Source: Chryseobacterium sp. JUb7 (GTDB lineage Bacteria; Bacteroidota; Bacteroidia; Flavobacteriales; Weeksellaceae). Taken from it: a stretch of DNA of 63,817 bases. This document shows positions 53,844 to 63,004 of the stretch, piece by piece. How positions within the stretch are numbered: the first letter of the stretch is position 1; every line of letters begins with the position of its first letter. The DNA lies in assembly GCF_024806495.1 (NCBI RefSeq), contig NZ_JANUFF010000018.1, forward strand, positions 1 through 63,817. Direction: 5' to 3'. The notes under the pieces were generated by a model that saw only the letters and a list, made by a program, of their open reading frames with translations, was not told the DNA's origin and did not search any database. A program made the position numbers and the translations under genes.

Positions 53844-54845
53844 TTATTTTATAAAAATAATCTTATCCAGATCCAGTTCGTAAGAAGACTGATCTTCGTA
53901 GGTGATCTGTAAGGTGTTGGTTTTGGTAAACTGTATTTCTTTATTGCAGAAACCCGTACAACTTTCAACAATGACCGGAAAATAAAGTTTTTTCTTTTTA
54001 TCATAAGCTAAAATATCTCCTCTGAAATAAGAAATGACAGCAAAATTATTATTTTCAATCTTGGTAGGTGTTCCAGCGGCTATTTTAAATAAATCTTCCT
54101 TGTAATACGTAGAAGTTATACGATCCAATGCTCCCATATTTTCCGCTCCGAAATGAGAATCCTGTTGATTGTCTTTTTGCCATTTTTCAGCATAATTTTT
54201 ATAATGGTCTGGGTGTTCTTCCTTTTTGGAAGGTTGACAGATTAATCTTGAATTTTTAACAAATTTCTGAAGAGCATTGTAAATAGGAATATTATGTTGG
54301 AGTTTTTTGTTGTTTACAAAATTGCCTTTGATACAATTATCTATTTCTGAAGGATATCCGGAATACAGAAGCTCGTAGTTCTCATCGATATTTTTCATAT
54401 TGATCATCCAGAACTGCACGGTTTGCTCAGGTACCGCCGTGCCCATGAATGAAGTATTTGCAGAAATAAAAAAATACTCTTTTCCGCCTACTGTTTCGGT
54501 TTTCATATTTGAACTGTCAATATCAAGATACGACCAGGAATTTTCACTGAGCTTAATTTCTTTTATTTTGGAAAATCGGCTGTTTTCATATACATATTCT
54601 TCAGCACTTAGAATATTTAAAGTATCAGAATAAAAGTATTTTCCACGGTGTTCTTTGCTTTTGACCCAGACTCTGAAGAATCCATTTTCGTTTTTATGTA
54701 AAAATATGCTGTTTTTAGATAAGCTGTCGGGGATTTGAACATTTTCGGTAGCTATTTTTGTTTTAGTCTTTTCAAAATTATTTTTTTCCTTTTTGCAGGA
54801 AATCAAAAGACAGAGCAGTAAAAAAAGAAAAGGATTAATTTTCAT
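53844..54845 (-). CDS. Lipoprotein of unknown function
   Basis: 333 aa. The signal ends in the lipobox LLISC followed by Lys-Lys-Glu-Lys. The mature protein has strand-rich text such as ENGFFRVWVKSKEHRG, YFYSDTLNILSAEEYVYEN and PEQTVQFWMINMKNID, and four to five Cys in the second half (DNCIKGNF, LICQPSKK, ESCTGFCNKEIQF). No family recognised. Monocistronic and convergent with the gene before it. Confidence 0.6.
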   Translation of the reverse strand: MKINPFLFLLLCLLISCKKEKNNFEKTKTKIATENVQIPDSLSKNSIFLHKNENGFFRVWVKSKEHRGKYFYSDTLNILSAEEYVYENSRFSKIKEIKLSENSWSYLDIDSSNMKTETVGGKEYFFISANTSFMGTAVPEQTVQFWMINMKNIDENYELLYSGYPSEIDNCIKGNFVNNKKLQHNIPIYNALQKFVKNSRLICQPSKKEEHPDHYKNYAEKWQKDNQQDSHFGAENMGALDRITSTYYKEDLFKIAAGTPTKIENNNFAVISYFRGDILAYDKKKKLYFPVIVESCTGFCNKEIQFTKTNTLQITYEDQSSYELDLDKIIFIK

Positions 54846-55067
54846 AAATAAGTGTTGGATATAGGGTAAAAATAAGAAATTTAGTTAATGAATTTGATTA
54901 AATTTTTATATTGAGCTCAACATCATTTTAGGAAATTATATGGAATAGCCCCAAACAGTTTTTGTTTTAAGTTTTTTAATGTTTTCTGGATTTAGAGATA
55001 ATTATTTTATCTTTTATGGCATGATAATAGGTTGATTTTATGTATTCAACCAAAAATAGATCACAAA

Positions 55068-56069
55068 ATGAAATCAAATGATACTTTACAGAAAAGTCTT
55101 AAAGGAAAAACAGTTGTCATTACCGGAGGAAGCAGTGGGGTAGGTAGGGCTGTTGCTGAAGCTTTTGCTTTAGAAGGATGTAATATTGTCGTTGCTGCCA
55201 GAGGGAAAGAAGCATTAGACGATACGGTGCAGTTATGCAGAGACCTGGATGTGGCGGCTATGGCTGTTCCTACTGATGTATCTATTGCTTCAGATGTTCA
55301 GAATCTGGCGAATAAAGCACTGCAGTTTAACGGGAGAATTGATATCTGGGTCAATAATGCAGGGGTAATGGCAAGTGGAAAGTTTGAAGAAATCCCGATG
55401 GAGCTTAACGAACAGGTGATCAAAACGAATCTGTTTGGCTATATGCATGGTGCTTACAGTGTATTACCTATTTTCAAAAAGCAGAATGAAGGTATATTAA
55501 TTAATAATGTTTCGATTGGTGGTTTTATGCCGGCTCCTTATAGTGCTGTGTATTCATCTACAAAATTTGGAATCCGGGGAATGATGGAATGTCTGCATGG
55601 TGAAATTTCCGATTTCCCGGAAGTTCATATCTGTAATCTTTATCCTCAGATTCAAAGGTCAACGGGAAATATGCATTCAGCAAAATATTCGGGATTGGAT
55701 TTTAAAATTCCTCCTTTTGCAGCAGATCCCAGAGATACGGCGGCGAAAATCGTTGAACTGGCCAAAAAGCCACAGAAAGATCTGTTCCCTGATTTCACAT
55801 CATTATTTATTAAAAATATATATGGATTATTTCCCAAACCAATCATCAATACTGCCTCTGCAGCGATGAGGCTGGTTATGAAAGTTAAAAATGCCCCTTC
55901 CGATTCCGGAAATGTTTTACAGCCTTCTTCGGAACCTCACCGGATTTATGGAGAAACAATACTTCCCGTTCCATCCAGAAAAACAAAAATGGCAATGTTG
56001 GCAGGGCTTGGATTGGGACTTGCATATGTATTGCTGAAAATGACATCTTCAAATAAAAATGAGTCGTAA
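55068..56069 (+). CDS. SDR-family oxidoreductase with C-terminal membrane helix
   Basis: 333 aa from the ATG at 55068; the open frame extends 12 codons further up only through a TTG. Classical short-chain dehydrogenase: TGGSSGVGRAVAEAF (NAD(P)-binding), VNNAGVMA, the Ser in NVSIGG, and YSSTKFG (catalytic Tyr-x3-Lys). The first 250 residues are the Rossmann domain. The last 80 residues are extra and end in a hydrophobic helix (MAMLAGLGLGLAYVLLKM), so the enzyme is probably tethered to the inner membrane. Substrate unknown. A perfect terminator follows. Confidence 0.85.
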   Translation: MKSNDTLQKSLKGKTVVITGGSSGVGRAVAEAFALEGCNIVVAARGKEALDDTVQLCRDLDVAAMAVPTDVSIASDVQNLANKALQFNGRIDIWVNNAGVMASGKFEEIPMELNEQVIKTNLFGYMHGAYSVLPIFKKQNEGILINNVSIGGFMPAPYSAVYSSTKFGIRGMMECLHGEISDFPEVHICNLYPQIQRSTGNMHSAKYSGLDFKIPPFAADPRDTAAKIVELAKKPQKDLFPDFTSLFIKNIYGLFPKPIINTASAAMRLVMKVKNAPSDSGNVLQPSSEPHRIYGETILPVPSRKTKMAMLAGLGLGLAYVLLKMTSSNKNES

Positions 56070-56112
56070 AAAAGTTTCGGGCAAATCGAAGATTTGCCCG
56101 AAACTTTTTTTT
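56067..56112 (+). terminator. Strong bidirectional terminator
   Basis: A perfect 17-bp stem (56071-56087 with 56091-56107, core GTTTCGGGCAAATC) over a GAA loop, flanked by A-rich and T-rich runs. It serves the SDR gene and the convergent isochorismatase-like gene. Confidence 0.88.
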
Positions 56113-56130
56113 ATCCCTATGGAAGACCGT

Positions 56131-56676
56131 TTACATTTCCCATTCATTCAGCGAAATAACTTCTGCCTGCTTTGGAAAGATTTTTTTCATTAAAATATCA
56201 TGAACTTCATCGTCTGTATCTATACAGCAATCAGAAATTACCGTTAGTGCGAAATCTTTATCGGCAGCCTCTCTTAATGTAGATAATACAATTCCGCTTG
56301 TCGCAATTCCTGTCAGGATAAGATGCTGAATGTTCTGTGCACGGAGAACAACTTCAAGATCACTTCCTGTAAAAGCACTTACTCTTCGTTTTGTAACGAT
56401 AATATCCTCTTTTTCAGGATGTAGATCAGGATGTATGGTTGGCCAGTCTGCTAAATCAATACCTTTTAAATGCTCTTTGAAAGCTGAAAATGTCTTATTG
56501 TTTTCAGAAATTTCAGGTACTCCGTTTCTAAAACCAAGAACCACAAAAATTACGGGGATTTGCTTTTTACGGGCGGTTTTAATTGCTTTTGCAACGTTGT
56601 TGATTAATTCTGCAGAATCGGGGATCATGCTTAAAATTGATAACTGCATATCCATGACTAACAATGCTTTTTTCAT
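56131..56676 (-). CDS. Isochorismatase-like hydrolase lacking the usual Cys
   Basis: 181 aa. The fold is shown by ALLVMDMQLSIL (Asp), VTKRRVSAFTGSDLE (Lys), LILTGIATSGIVLSTLREA, and LTVISDCCIDTDDEVH. In the nicotinamidase and N-carbamoyl hydrolase members, the position after GIAT-x is a catalytic Cys (GVATNVCVEST). Here it is SGIVLST, with no Cys, so a Cys-acyl mechanism is unlikely; a subset of family members is like this. It lies 12 nt behind the MFS gene and shares its transcript, so the substrate may be a small molecule also handled by the pump. Confidence 0.78.
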   Translation of the reverse strand: MKKALLVMDMQLSILSMIPDSAELINNVAKAIKTARKKQIPVIFVVLGFRNGVPEISENNKTFSAFKEHLKGIDLADWPTIHPDLHPEKEDIIVTKRRVSAFTGSDLEVVLRAQNIQHLILTGIATSGIVLSTLREAADKDFALTVISDCCIDTDDEVHDILMKKIFPKQAEVISLNEWEM

Positions 56677-56688
56677 TTTTAATTGTAT

Positions 56689-57969
56689 TTAAATTTTATT
56701 GATAAATTGTTCTTCTGATTCTTCTAATAATTGTTCGTTAACAGGGTTTGGACTGTTCTTTTTTAATAATAAATTTCTAAAAACAAGGGCGATTAAAACT
56801 CCTGCGATTCCTTCAAATAGTAATGTTTTTGGAGCTCCGATTTTTTCGGATATAAATCCTATGAAAAGACTTCCCAATGGTAGCATTCCAAAAATGGCGG
56901 TCAGTAAAATACTGATGGCTCTGGAACGCATTTCCGGAATAACCTCCGACTGTACAATAATATTGCAGGTTGTAAATTGAGTGACAGCACCAAATCCTGT
57001 GACTGTAGCAAAAAACATTGACAGATAAAAATTAGTGGTGTATGAGAAACAAATCAGACCAATGCTTAAAATAATGGTACTTATAATAAGAATATTTCTC
57101 ATAGAAGTTCCTTTTTTTAATGAGGCTAAAAGTATAGTTCCCATAACAGCTCCGGCACCTATAAAACTGGAAATATAACCAAAAGTGGTTGCATCTCCGT
57201 TGAAGATTTCCTTTGCATAAACAGGGATAAGGGTATCATAAGGTAAAATCAGCAGCCCTGTAATGCTTAACATGATGATGACCAGGCTGATCGACGGTTG
57301 TTTTCTGATGTATTGGAAACCTTCAGCGAGTTCTGTAAAAGTTCCTTTTTTATTTGATTTTTTGGGGATAATTTTCACTTTCATCATGGAGATAGAAACC
57401 ATGACTGCTGCAAAACTTGCCGCATTGATCAGAAAGCAGGTTCCGGCGCCAAACTTCTGCAGAATAATCCCGGAAAGAGCAGGACCTAATAGTTTTGCGA
57501 GACTTGCCATAGAAGCACTCATAGAAAGTGCACTCTGTAAATCTTCATCTTCAGTAACAACCTCGTTGATCATTGATTGCCGGGCCGGAACATCATAAGC
57601 ATTAATAATTCCGAGAAAGACACTTAAAATCAGGAAGCTCCAGATATTCTGATGTCCCGTCATCACCAGAAATGCAAGTAATGAAGCCTGAAGTAATGAT
57701 AAAATCTGCGTAATCTGTACGATTTTGTAGCGGTTATACCTGTCGGCCGCCACTCCTCCGAATGCGGAGAATAGAAATGAAGGAAACTGTTCTGCAAAAA
57801 TAGTTAAGCCTAACATAAATGCAGAATGGGTCATGCTGTAGATTACCCAGACTACCGCAGTTCTCTGCATCCATGTCCCGAACTGTGAAACTGAGCGTCC
57901 AAAAAAATACAAAGTGTAGTTTGTACTTCTAAATGCCCGAAATGTACTGATGTCACTTAATTTATTCAT
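56689..57969 (-). CDS. MFS exporter, EntS-like
   Basis: 426 aa with about twelve membrane helices. The start (FRSTNYTLYFFGRSVSQFGTWMQRTAVVW) is typical of the enterobactin-exporter-like MFS family (TIGR00900/DHA3), and the loop-2 motif appears as GGVAADRYNRYKIV. It exports a small hydrophobic or siderophore-type compound using the proton gradient. It lies downstream of the TetR gene with a matching operator directly in front of its start (57980-58008) and upstream of the isochorismatase-like gene by 12 nt. Full-length. Confidence 0.85.
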   Translation of the reverse strand: MNKLSDISTFRAFRSTNYTLYFFGRSVSQFGTWMQRTAVVWVIYSMTHSAFMLGLTIFAEQFPSFLFSAFGGVAADRYNRYKIVQITQILSLLQASLLAFLVMTGHQNIWSFLILSVFLGIINAYDVPARQSMINEVVTEDEDLQSALSMSASMASLAKLLGPALSGIILQKFGAGTCFLINAASFAAVMVSISMMKVKIIPKKSNKKGTFTELAEGFQYIRKQPSISLVIIMLSITGLLILPYDTLIPVYAKEIFNGDATTFGYISSFIGAGAVMGTILLASLKKGTSMRNILIISTIILSIGLICFSYTTNFYLSMFFATVTGFGAVTQFTTCNIIVQSEVIPEMRSRAISILLTAIFGMLPLGSLFIGFISEKIGAPKTLLFEGIAGVLIALVFRNLLLKKNSPNPVNEQLLEESEEQFINKI

Positions 57970-57979
57970 AAAAAAGATG

Positions 57980-58008
57980 ATTTGACAAAAAATGTAAAAA
58001 TGTCAAAT
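57980..58008. promoter_or_regulatory. TetR operator in front of the MFS gene
   Basis: ATTTGACA (57980-57987) and its exact reverse complement TGTCAAAT (58001-58008) flank a 13-nt centre. On the minus strand it agrees with the site at 58654-58682 at 22 of 29 positions. It begins 11 nt before the MFS start codon. Confidence 0.6.
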
Positions 58009-58023
58009 TTTGATTAAATTTTT

Positions 58024-58623
58024 TTAACGGCTATGTTTAATAACCATTGAGGTTAATGTATTCACGATCTGATGTAAGTTTTCAAAATTATTTTTTAATC
58101 CCATTTCGCGCCTGATTCCACGAATGCCGCTTTGTAAAATGAAGATAATACTCTTTTGCTCATCTATTGGAAGTTTTGAGATTTCATTAGCATCAATACC
58201 TTCTGAAAATACCTTTAGTAAAAGGTTTTTCTCAGCTTCCATCATTCTGTTGTGAGCTTCATTGATATGTTTTGACCTTTCTTCCGCATCCATTCCCGCT
58301 TCAATAGCTCTGAAAAATGAGGCTCTTTCTTCAGAAGTTTTTACTTTAGCAAGACAAAATGCGCTGATCTTACGTTCAAAAGATTGTTGTTCGGTCATTC
58401 TCATGCCAATTTCTGCAATAACTTCTTTAATTAAATTATCCAAAACTGCCTGAAAAACTTCTTCCCGATTTTTGTAATAATAGTAAATGGTTGTTCTGCT
58501 TTTCCCAATCGCTTTGGAAATATCATCCATGGTAACTTTCTTCAGACCATACTTCAAATACAGCCCTGAAGCTGTTTCCAGAATTTGTTGGGGAAGTTGA
58601 TCTTGCTCAGTATTGGATGACAT
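58024..58623 (-). CDS. TetR/AcrR-family repressor
   Basis: 199 aa. N-terminal helix-turn-helix: LPQQILETASGLYLKYGLKK, VTMDDISKAIGKSRTTIY, YYYKNREEVF. The rest is the helical ligand-binding and dimer domain (AFCLAKVKTSEERASFFRA, RMMEAEKNLLLKVF). It probably senses the compound exported by the neighbouring MFS pump. Two matching operators, one on its own promoter and one before the MFS gene, point to joint repression with autoregulation. Confidence 0.88.
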   Translation of the reverse strand: MSSNTEQDQLPQQILETASGLYLKYGLKKVTMDDISKAIGKSRTTIYYYYKNREEVFQAVLDNLIKEVIAEIGMRMTEQQSFERKISAFCLAKVKTSEERASFFRAIEAGMDAEERSKHINEAHNRMMEAEKNLLLKVFSEGIDANEISKLPIDEQKSIIFILQSGIRGIRREMGLKNNFENLHQIVNTLTSMVIKHSR

Positions 58624-58639
58624 GAATTCAATTTGAATG

Positions 58640-58682
58640 CAAAATTAAATAATATCTGACATTTTAGCAAATTTTGTCGAAA
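58640..58682 (-). promoter_or_regulatory. tetR promoter with overlapping operator
   Basis: On the minus strand TTTG (58671-58668), 20 nt, then TAATTTTG (58647-58640) is a full consensus match, with a start site about 10 nt before the ATG. The operator copy (58654-58682; arms CTGACA and TGTCG) covers the -33 box. The remaining gap up to 58957 holds a REP-like element (58795-58868) and the phytase terminator. Confidence 0.65.
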
Positions 58683-58794
58683 TGTTTTTTGGAAATTAAT
58701 ATTCTTTTGAAAATAACGAACGAAATTATATTAAAGTAATTTCTTTGAACTTTTAGAGCTGCTTAAATTATGACTCATAAAAATTGTATAAAGC

Positions 58795-58868
58795 TTCGAC
58801 AAGTAGCGCAATCTGACACCACAACATCATACACTTAGTATAGGGTCTGTCAGTCGGAGCTTGTCGAA
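58795..58868. repeat. REP-like element with TTCGACAAG / TTGTCGAA ends, copy 2
   Basis: Same outer arms and same inner TCTGACA...TGTCAG arms as the element at 17052-17137, with a diverged centre. It lies between the TetR unit and the phytase gene. Confidence 0.7.
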
Positions 58869-58890
58869 GATCAATTAATAGTATTTGAAA

Positions 58891-58926
58891 AGAAAAACCA
58901 CTGCAGTTTTTAATCGCAATGGTTTT
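58891..58926 (-). terminator. Terminator after the phytase gene
   Basis: On the minus strand AAAACCATTGC pairs with GCAGTGGTTTT (one G-U pair), followed by a T-rich run. It begins about 30 nt after the phytase stop. Confidence 0.6.
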
Positions 58927-58957
58927 ATAGTTGTAAAAAAGTTCAATTTATTCTGAA

Positions 58958-59983
58958 TTACTTTATATTGGCTTTAATTCTTTCCTCAATCATTCGCCAG
59001 TCATACAAATGAAAAACTTTTCCGTTGCTCATGGCTACAAATACGCCTTTTGGAAATTGAGGTCCCAAATTTAGATTGGTTACTTCCGAACCGTCACTTT
59101 CTCTTGTTGAAACCGGAATTTCAGCAATTATTCCTTTCGCAGGATTTTCTCTGGCATAAACATTAAAAGTGTCTTTTTGCTGATTGGATACCAAAATATA
59201 TCCTGTATCTGAAGAAGTAGGGTAGATTGAAATTCCTTCAACATCAGATTTAAAATCACCTTTTCCGAAAACGGCGATTTCTTCATTCCCCTTTGCCGGA
59301 TCTGCATAATACTGATGCACTCCAAACTGTTCGTCTGAGTAGTAAATATATCCCATTTCATCATCTACAGCGATACTTTCAATTTCTTTTAATCCACTGT
59401 ATTTTCCGAATTTTCTGACAACTTCTCCCGAAATTTTTCCGTCTTTTTCGATTAATTTATATTGCCAAAGGTAGCCGTCGCTGGGACCTGATTTTCTACC
59501 TACTATAGCATAGATTTCTCCTGTCTGAGGAACTCTGTACATCGAAATTCCCATAGGTCCGCGTTCTGTTTCACCATCGAAAACCGAAAATTCACCCACT
59601 TCTTTCAGATCAGGAAGAGAATATAATTTTACTTTGTTGGTTTCTCTCTCTGTAGCTGCTGCAATATCGATTTTTTTTCCGTTTAAAGAAAAACCATATT
59701 CAATATCAACATTGTTTGGGCGCTTTAGTCCTAATACTTTATTTACGATTTTTCCTTCCAGATTGAAAGCATACAATCCGCCGTTGGTATCTTTATCTGT
59801 TCCGATAATGATGCTTTTTGAAGCGTCTTCAGGGTTGATCCAGATAGCGGGATCATCGGTGTCATACAAAACAGTTTCCGTAACGGCAGTTGGCTTTAAT
59901 TTTTTTCCTAATTGACTTTGTCCGACACAATTCACTAAGAATGGCAAAACAGATAAGGCTATGATATTATTTACTTTTTTCAT
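58958..59983 (-). CDS. Beta-propeller phytase (3-phytase), lipoprotein
   Basis: 341 aa. The signal carries the lipobox LVNC, so the protein is lipid-anchored. The beta-propeller phytase signatures are visible: DTDDPAIWINPEDASKSIIIGTDK (split as DTDDPAIWINPE and SIIIGTDKDTNGG), RPNNVDIEYGF, AAATERETN, VVRKFGKYSGLKEIES, YYSDEQFGVHQYYADP and FKSDVEGISIYP. The Asp/Glu-rich calcium sites of the family are present. It removes phosphate from phytate in the presence of calcium, outside the cytoplasm. It lies 79 nt downstream of the TonB receptor gene, probably on one transcript. Confidence 0.9.
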   Translation of the reverse strand: MKKVNNIIALSVLPFLVNCVGQSQLGKKLKPTAVTETVLYDTDDPAIWINPEDASKSIIIGTDKDTNGGLYAFNLEGKIVNKVLGLKRPNNVDIEYGFSLNGKKIDIAAATERETNKVKLYSLPDLKEVGEFSVFDGETERGPMGISMYRVPQTGEIYAIVGRKSGPSDGYLWQYKLIEKDGKISGEVVRKFGKYSGLKEIESIAVDDEMGYIYYSDEQFGVHQYYADPAKGNEEIAVFGKGDFKSDVEGISIYPTSSDTGYILVSNQQKDTFNVYARENPAKGIIAEIPVSTRESDGSEVTNLNLGPQFPKGVFVAMSNGKVFHLYDWRMIEERIKANIK

Positions 59984-60062
59984 TTAGATTTTAAAACTTG
60001 TTTCAATTTCTCAAATCGTTTCTGATCGGAAATTTTATTAATGCTTGGTCTGATTTTATTAA

Positions 60063-62873
60063 TTAAAAATCAAATTTTACACCCATTGTAAATCGGGGTC
60101 TGTAATATTCTACCTGAGCAGTTCTGCTTTCGATACCCTGATAATATCTCAACGGCTGATTGGTTAAATTATTAGCTTCAGCAAAAATTCTCAACTGACT
60201 GGTAATTTTATAAGAAGCATTGGCATCAAGGAATAGCTGATTATCATAATAACGGTCTTCAAAAGCATTTCCTCCCAACTCATCAATATACCGGGCCGCA
60301 TAATTCATAGAGACACGCGCCGAAAAACGTTTGTTTTCCCATGAAAGCGATCCGTTGAACATATGCGGAGCGGTACCCGGAAGTCCTACATCGGTTCTTT
60401 CAACTCCGTCTTCATTGGTGATTCCTTTTGCTTTTGACTTCGTGTAAGTATAGTTTACATATACTCCCAGACCTTTCCAGAATGCTCCGGGAATGAAGTC
60501 CAGCTGTCTCTGTAAAGCGACTTCAAAACCATAGATATCTACATTGTCACCATTTCGTTGCTGGGTAAATCTCCAGTTGTTTTCCCCGCTTGGAATAGGG
60601 TTGGCCTGACCTGCGAAATCATTGGCAAAATCAGCTGTTGAGTAATTTCTTCTGGAATAGGTGTAAATAAAATCTTTTAAATTTTTATAAAATAACCCTC
60701 CAGAAAGAATCCCTACAGATTTGAAATATTTTTCGGCCATGAAATCAAAATTGTAGGCATAAGTAGCTTTCAGGTTAGGATTTCCGGCAGAAACTATTTC
60801 GTCTGCAGAAATAACATTAAGATAAGGAACCAGTGCATAATAATTAGGACGCGCCAATGCGGTAGTAAAAGCTGCACGAAGGACCAAATTCTGAACAGGA
60901 ACATATTTAAATGATAAATTCGGAAGGATATTCGTATAGGTATTGGTATTGTTGATTTTTCCTACCAGATCCTCTTCATCCATCACATAATTTCCGGTGT
61001 AATCAATTTTTGTCGTTTCAATACGGGCTCCCACGATCATAGACAGTTTATCATTGAAATCCTGATCCCAACGGATGTATCCGGCATAAATATTTTCTTT
61101 TGCACTGTAATTGCTGGACAGAAATTCTTCCGGTTTTGATTCTGAATTAAACAGATTCGGATTAAATAAATCCAGCCCTCCCAGATAAGAAGAGCTTACA
61201 AAAGTTCCGGGAACGTAATTTCCTGGCTGGAAGTTGTGACCGTCAAAGTACGTTGTAGGGACCGATAACAGGCTTCCCATATCATTAATCGGTTCAAAGG
61301 CGAAATAATCATTTTCTCTTTCCTTTGTTTTCAGGCGTAATCTTGCGCCCACACGAATTCTCCCTTTCTGATCCTGAATAACAGAAAAAGGAAAACGTAC
61401 ATTTACCTTGGCACCAAATTCTTTTTCCTGAGTAAAATTATTAGAATCAGAAAGATCACTGAGCTGATAGTTGCCCAAATTGTCAGTGCCTACGGTAGAA
61501 ACCATTGGCTTTTTGGGATCGCTGAAGTTGGTGGTGAAATTTAAATCTTCATTCTCAAATTCTATATATCTTTCATGAGGTTTCTTTTCGCTTGCTGTTG
61601 CATAGTTCATTGCCCAGTCAAGATCAATTTTTGAACCCAGTAAATGTTCACCTCTTAACGCATAATTCTGAACTTTCTGTCTTTCAAGACGGGTATTGTC
61701 ATTATTGAAGTCTCCGCCTTTATTCTGTCTTGTCATGCTGCCTTCCCAGCCTGTAATCTGGGTTTCGTCATCGCTGTATACCGGTTTTATTTTGTATCCT
61801 AAAGCATAGCGGTATTCTTTATCGTTTCTGAAATTATACATGGCAGAAGCATAGATTTTGTTTTTTGAATTGAATTCATAATCCAGATTAAGGTCAAAAC
61901 TATGTCTGATACGGTGCTCATTATAATAACGGATTCCCATTTTGCTAATGTAGGCTGTCTGAGCAGCATCTTTAGCTATACTCCAGGTAGGCTCAATATT
62001 ATCGGAACCAAAATTATTGTTGTTATAAGAGAAACTGAAAACAGCGCCTAACTTTTTATTTAAAAAACGGTTTCCATATACCAGGCCAGCCGTATAATTT
62101 CCTTTGTCGCGAATCGGGTTGTACCCTCCGGCTAATGTTGCAGAAATTCTCTGTCCGTTCGGTGAAGCTCTTGTGATCAGATTTACAGATCCACCGATTG
62201 CATCGGCGTCCATATCGGGAGTCAGTGTTTTGTTAACCTCAATGGTTGAGATCATATCCGAAGGAATCAGATCCATCTGAACATTACGGTTATCTCCTTC
62301 AGCAGAAGGAATTCTGTCACCATTTAATGTTACCGAATTCAGATTGGGTGCTAATCCTCTGATAATAAGATTTCGGGCTTCACCCTGGTCGTTTTGGATG
62401 GTAATTCCGGGAACACGCTTTAATGCATCACCAATATTTGCATCAGGAAAACGCCCGATCTGATCGGATGAAATAACATTCGTGATATTGGCATTGCTTT
62501 TTTGCTTATTTAAAGCCCGGGCTTGATTTTTTAAAGTAGATCCTGCAACGACAACCTCCTGAATAGTAGTTTCTTTTCTTGCAAAAACAATATTCTGTTT
62601 GGTGTTTTTGTCTGATTCTACAGAAACTTCATATTCATTGGTGCCATAACCGATATAATCAATTTTCATGGTATATTTTCCTGCCGGTACATTCAGAAAA
62701 ACAAAATTTCCGTGATCATCGGAAGTCGTATAGATATTTCCGGGAATCAGGGAAATTTTGGCTCCGGGTAATGCAATTCGGGAATCATCATTAATATTTC
62801 CGGAAACGGTACCTGTCTGGGCATAAAAATAAATTGACGCACAAAACAAAACAGACGTAAAAATTTTCTTCAC
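60063..62873 (-). CDS. TonB-dependent receptor paired with phytase
   Basis: 936 aa with a GTG start. Signal peptide to residue 18 (YFYAQ), then a carboxypeptidase-regulatory-like domain (GTVSGNINDDSRIALPGAKI, FVFLNVPAGKYTMKIDYIGY), a plug (VVAGSTLKNQARALNKQKSN, IGRFPDANIGDALKRVPGI, NLIIRGLAPNLNSVTLNGDR) and a 22-strand barrel ending in Phe (GVKFDF). The plug text is of the TonB-Xanth-Caul type. It imports a substrate through the outer membrane using TonB. With the phytase it forms a likely phosphate-scavenging pair. A TAATTTTG -7 box is present at 62907-62900. Confidence 0.9.
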   Translation of the reverse strand: MKKIFTSVLFCASIYFYAQTGTVSGNINDDSRIALPGAKISLIPGNIYTTSDDHGNFVFLNVPAGKYTMKIDYIGYGTNEYEVSVESDKNTKQNIVFARKETTIQEVVVAGSTLKNQARALNKQKSNANITNVISSDQIGRFPDANIGDALKRVPGITIQNDQGEARNLIIRGLAPNLNSVTLNGDRIPSAEGDNRNVQMDLIPSDMISTIEVNKTLTPDMDADAIGGSVNLITRASPNGQRISATLAGGYNPIRDKGNYTAGLVYGNRFLNKKLGAVFSFSYNNNNFGSDNIEPTWSIAKDAAQTAYISKMGIRYYNEHRIRHSFDLNLDYEFNSKNKIYASAMYNFRNDKEYRYALGYKIKPVYSDDETQITGWEGSMTRQNKGGDFNNDNTRLERQKVQNYALRGEHLLGSKIDLDWAMNYATASEKKPHERYIEFENEDLNFTTNFSDPKKPMVSTVGTDNLGNYQLSDLSDSNNFTQEKEFGAKVNVRFPFSVIQDQKGRIRVGARLRLKTKERENDYFAFEPINDMGSLLSVPTTYFDGHNFQPGNYVPGTFVSSSYLGGLDLFNPNLFNSESKPEEFLSSNYSAKENIYAGYIRWDQDFNDKLSMIVGARIETTKIDYTGNYVMDEEDLVGKINNTNTYTNILPNLSFKYVPVQNLVLRAAFTTALARPNYYALVPYLNVISADEIVSAGNPNLKATYAYNFDFMAEKYFKSVGILSGGLFYKNLKDFIYTYSRRNYSTADFANDFAGQANPIPSGENNWRFTQQRNGDNVDIYGFEVALQRQLDFIPGAFWKGLGVYVNYTYTKSKAKGITNEDGVERTDVGLPGTAPHMFNGSLSWENKRFSARVSMNYAARYIDELGGNAFEDRYYDNQLFLDANASYKITSQLRIFAEANNLTNQPLRYYQGIESRTAQVEYYRPRFTMGVKFDF

Positions 62874-63004
62874 TTTCTTTTATTAGATTTAAATTCTTAC
62901 AAAATTAAACGCTAGTTTAGAAAATGACCTGAAATGAAGATTAAGCTTACTTTAAGGATTTGTTAATGAAGTGTTCTTTATTGAGAAATTATTAGATAAT
63001 ATGA

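Noticed and set aside
55032..55067. TTG at 55032 as start of the SDR gene
   Set aside because: The ATG at 55068 gives the usual short lead before the TGGSSGVG motif.
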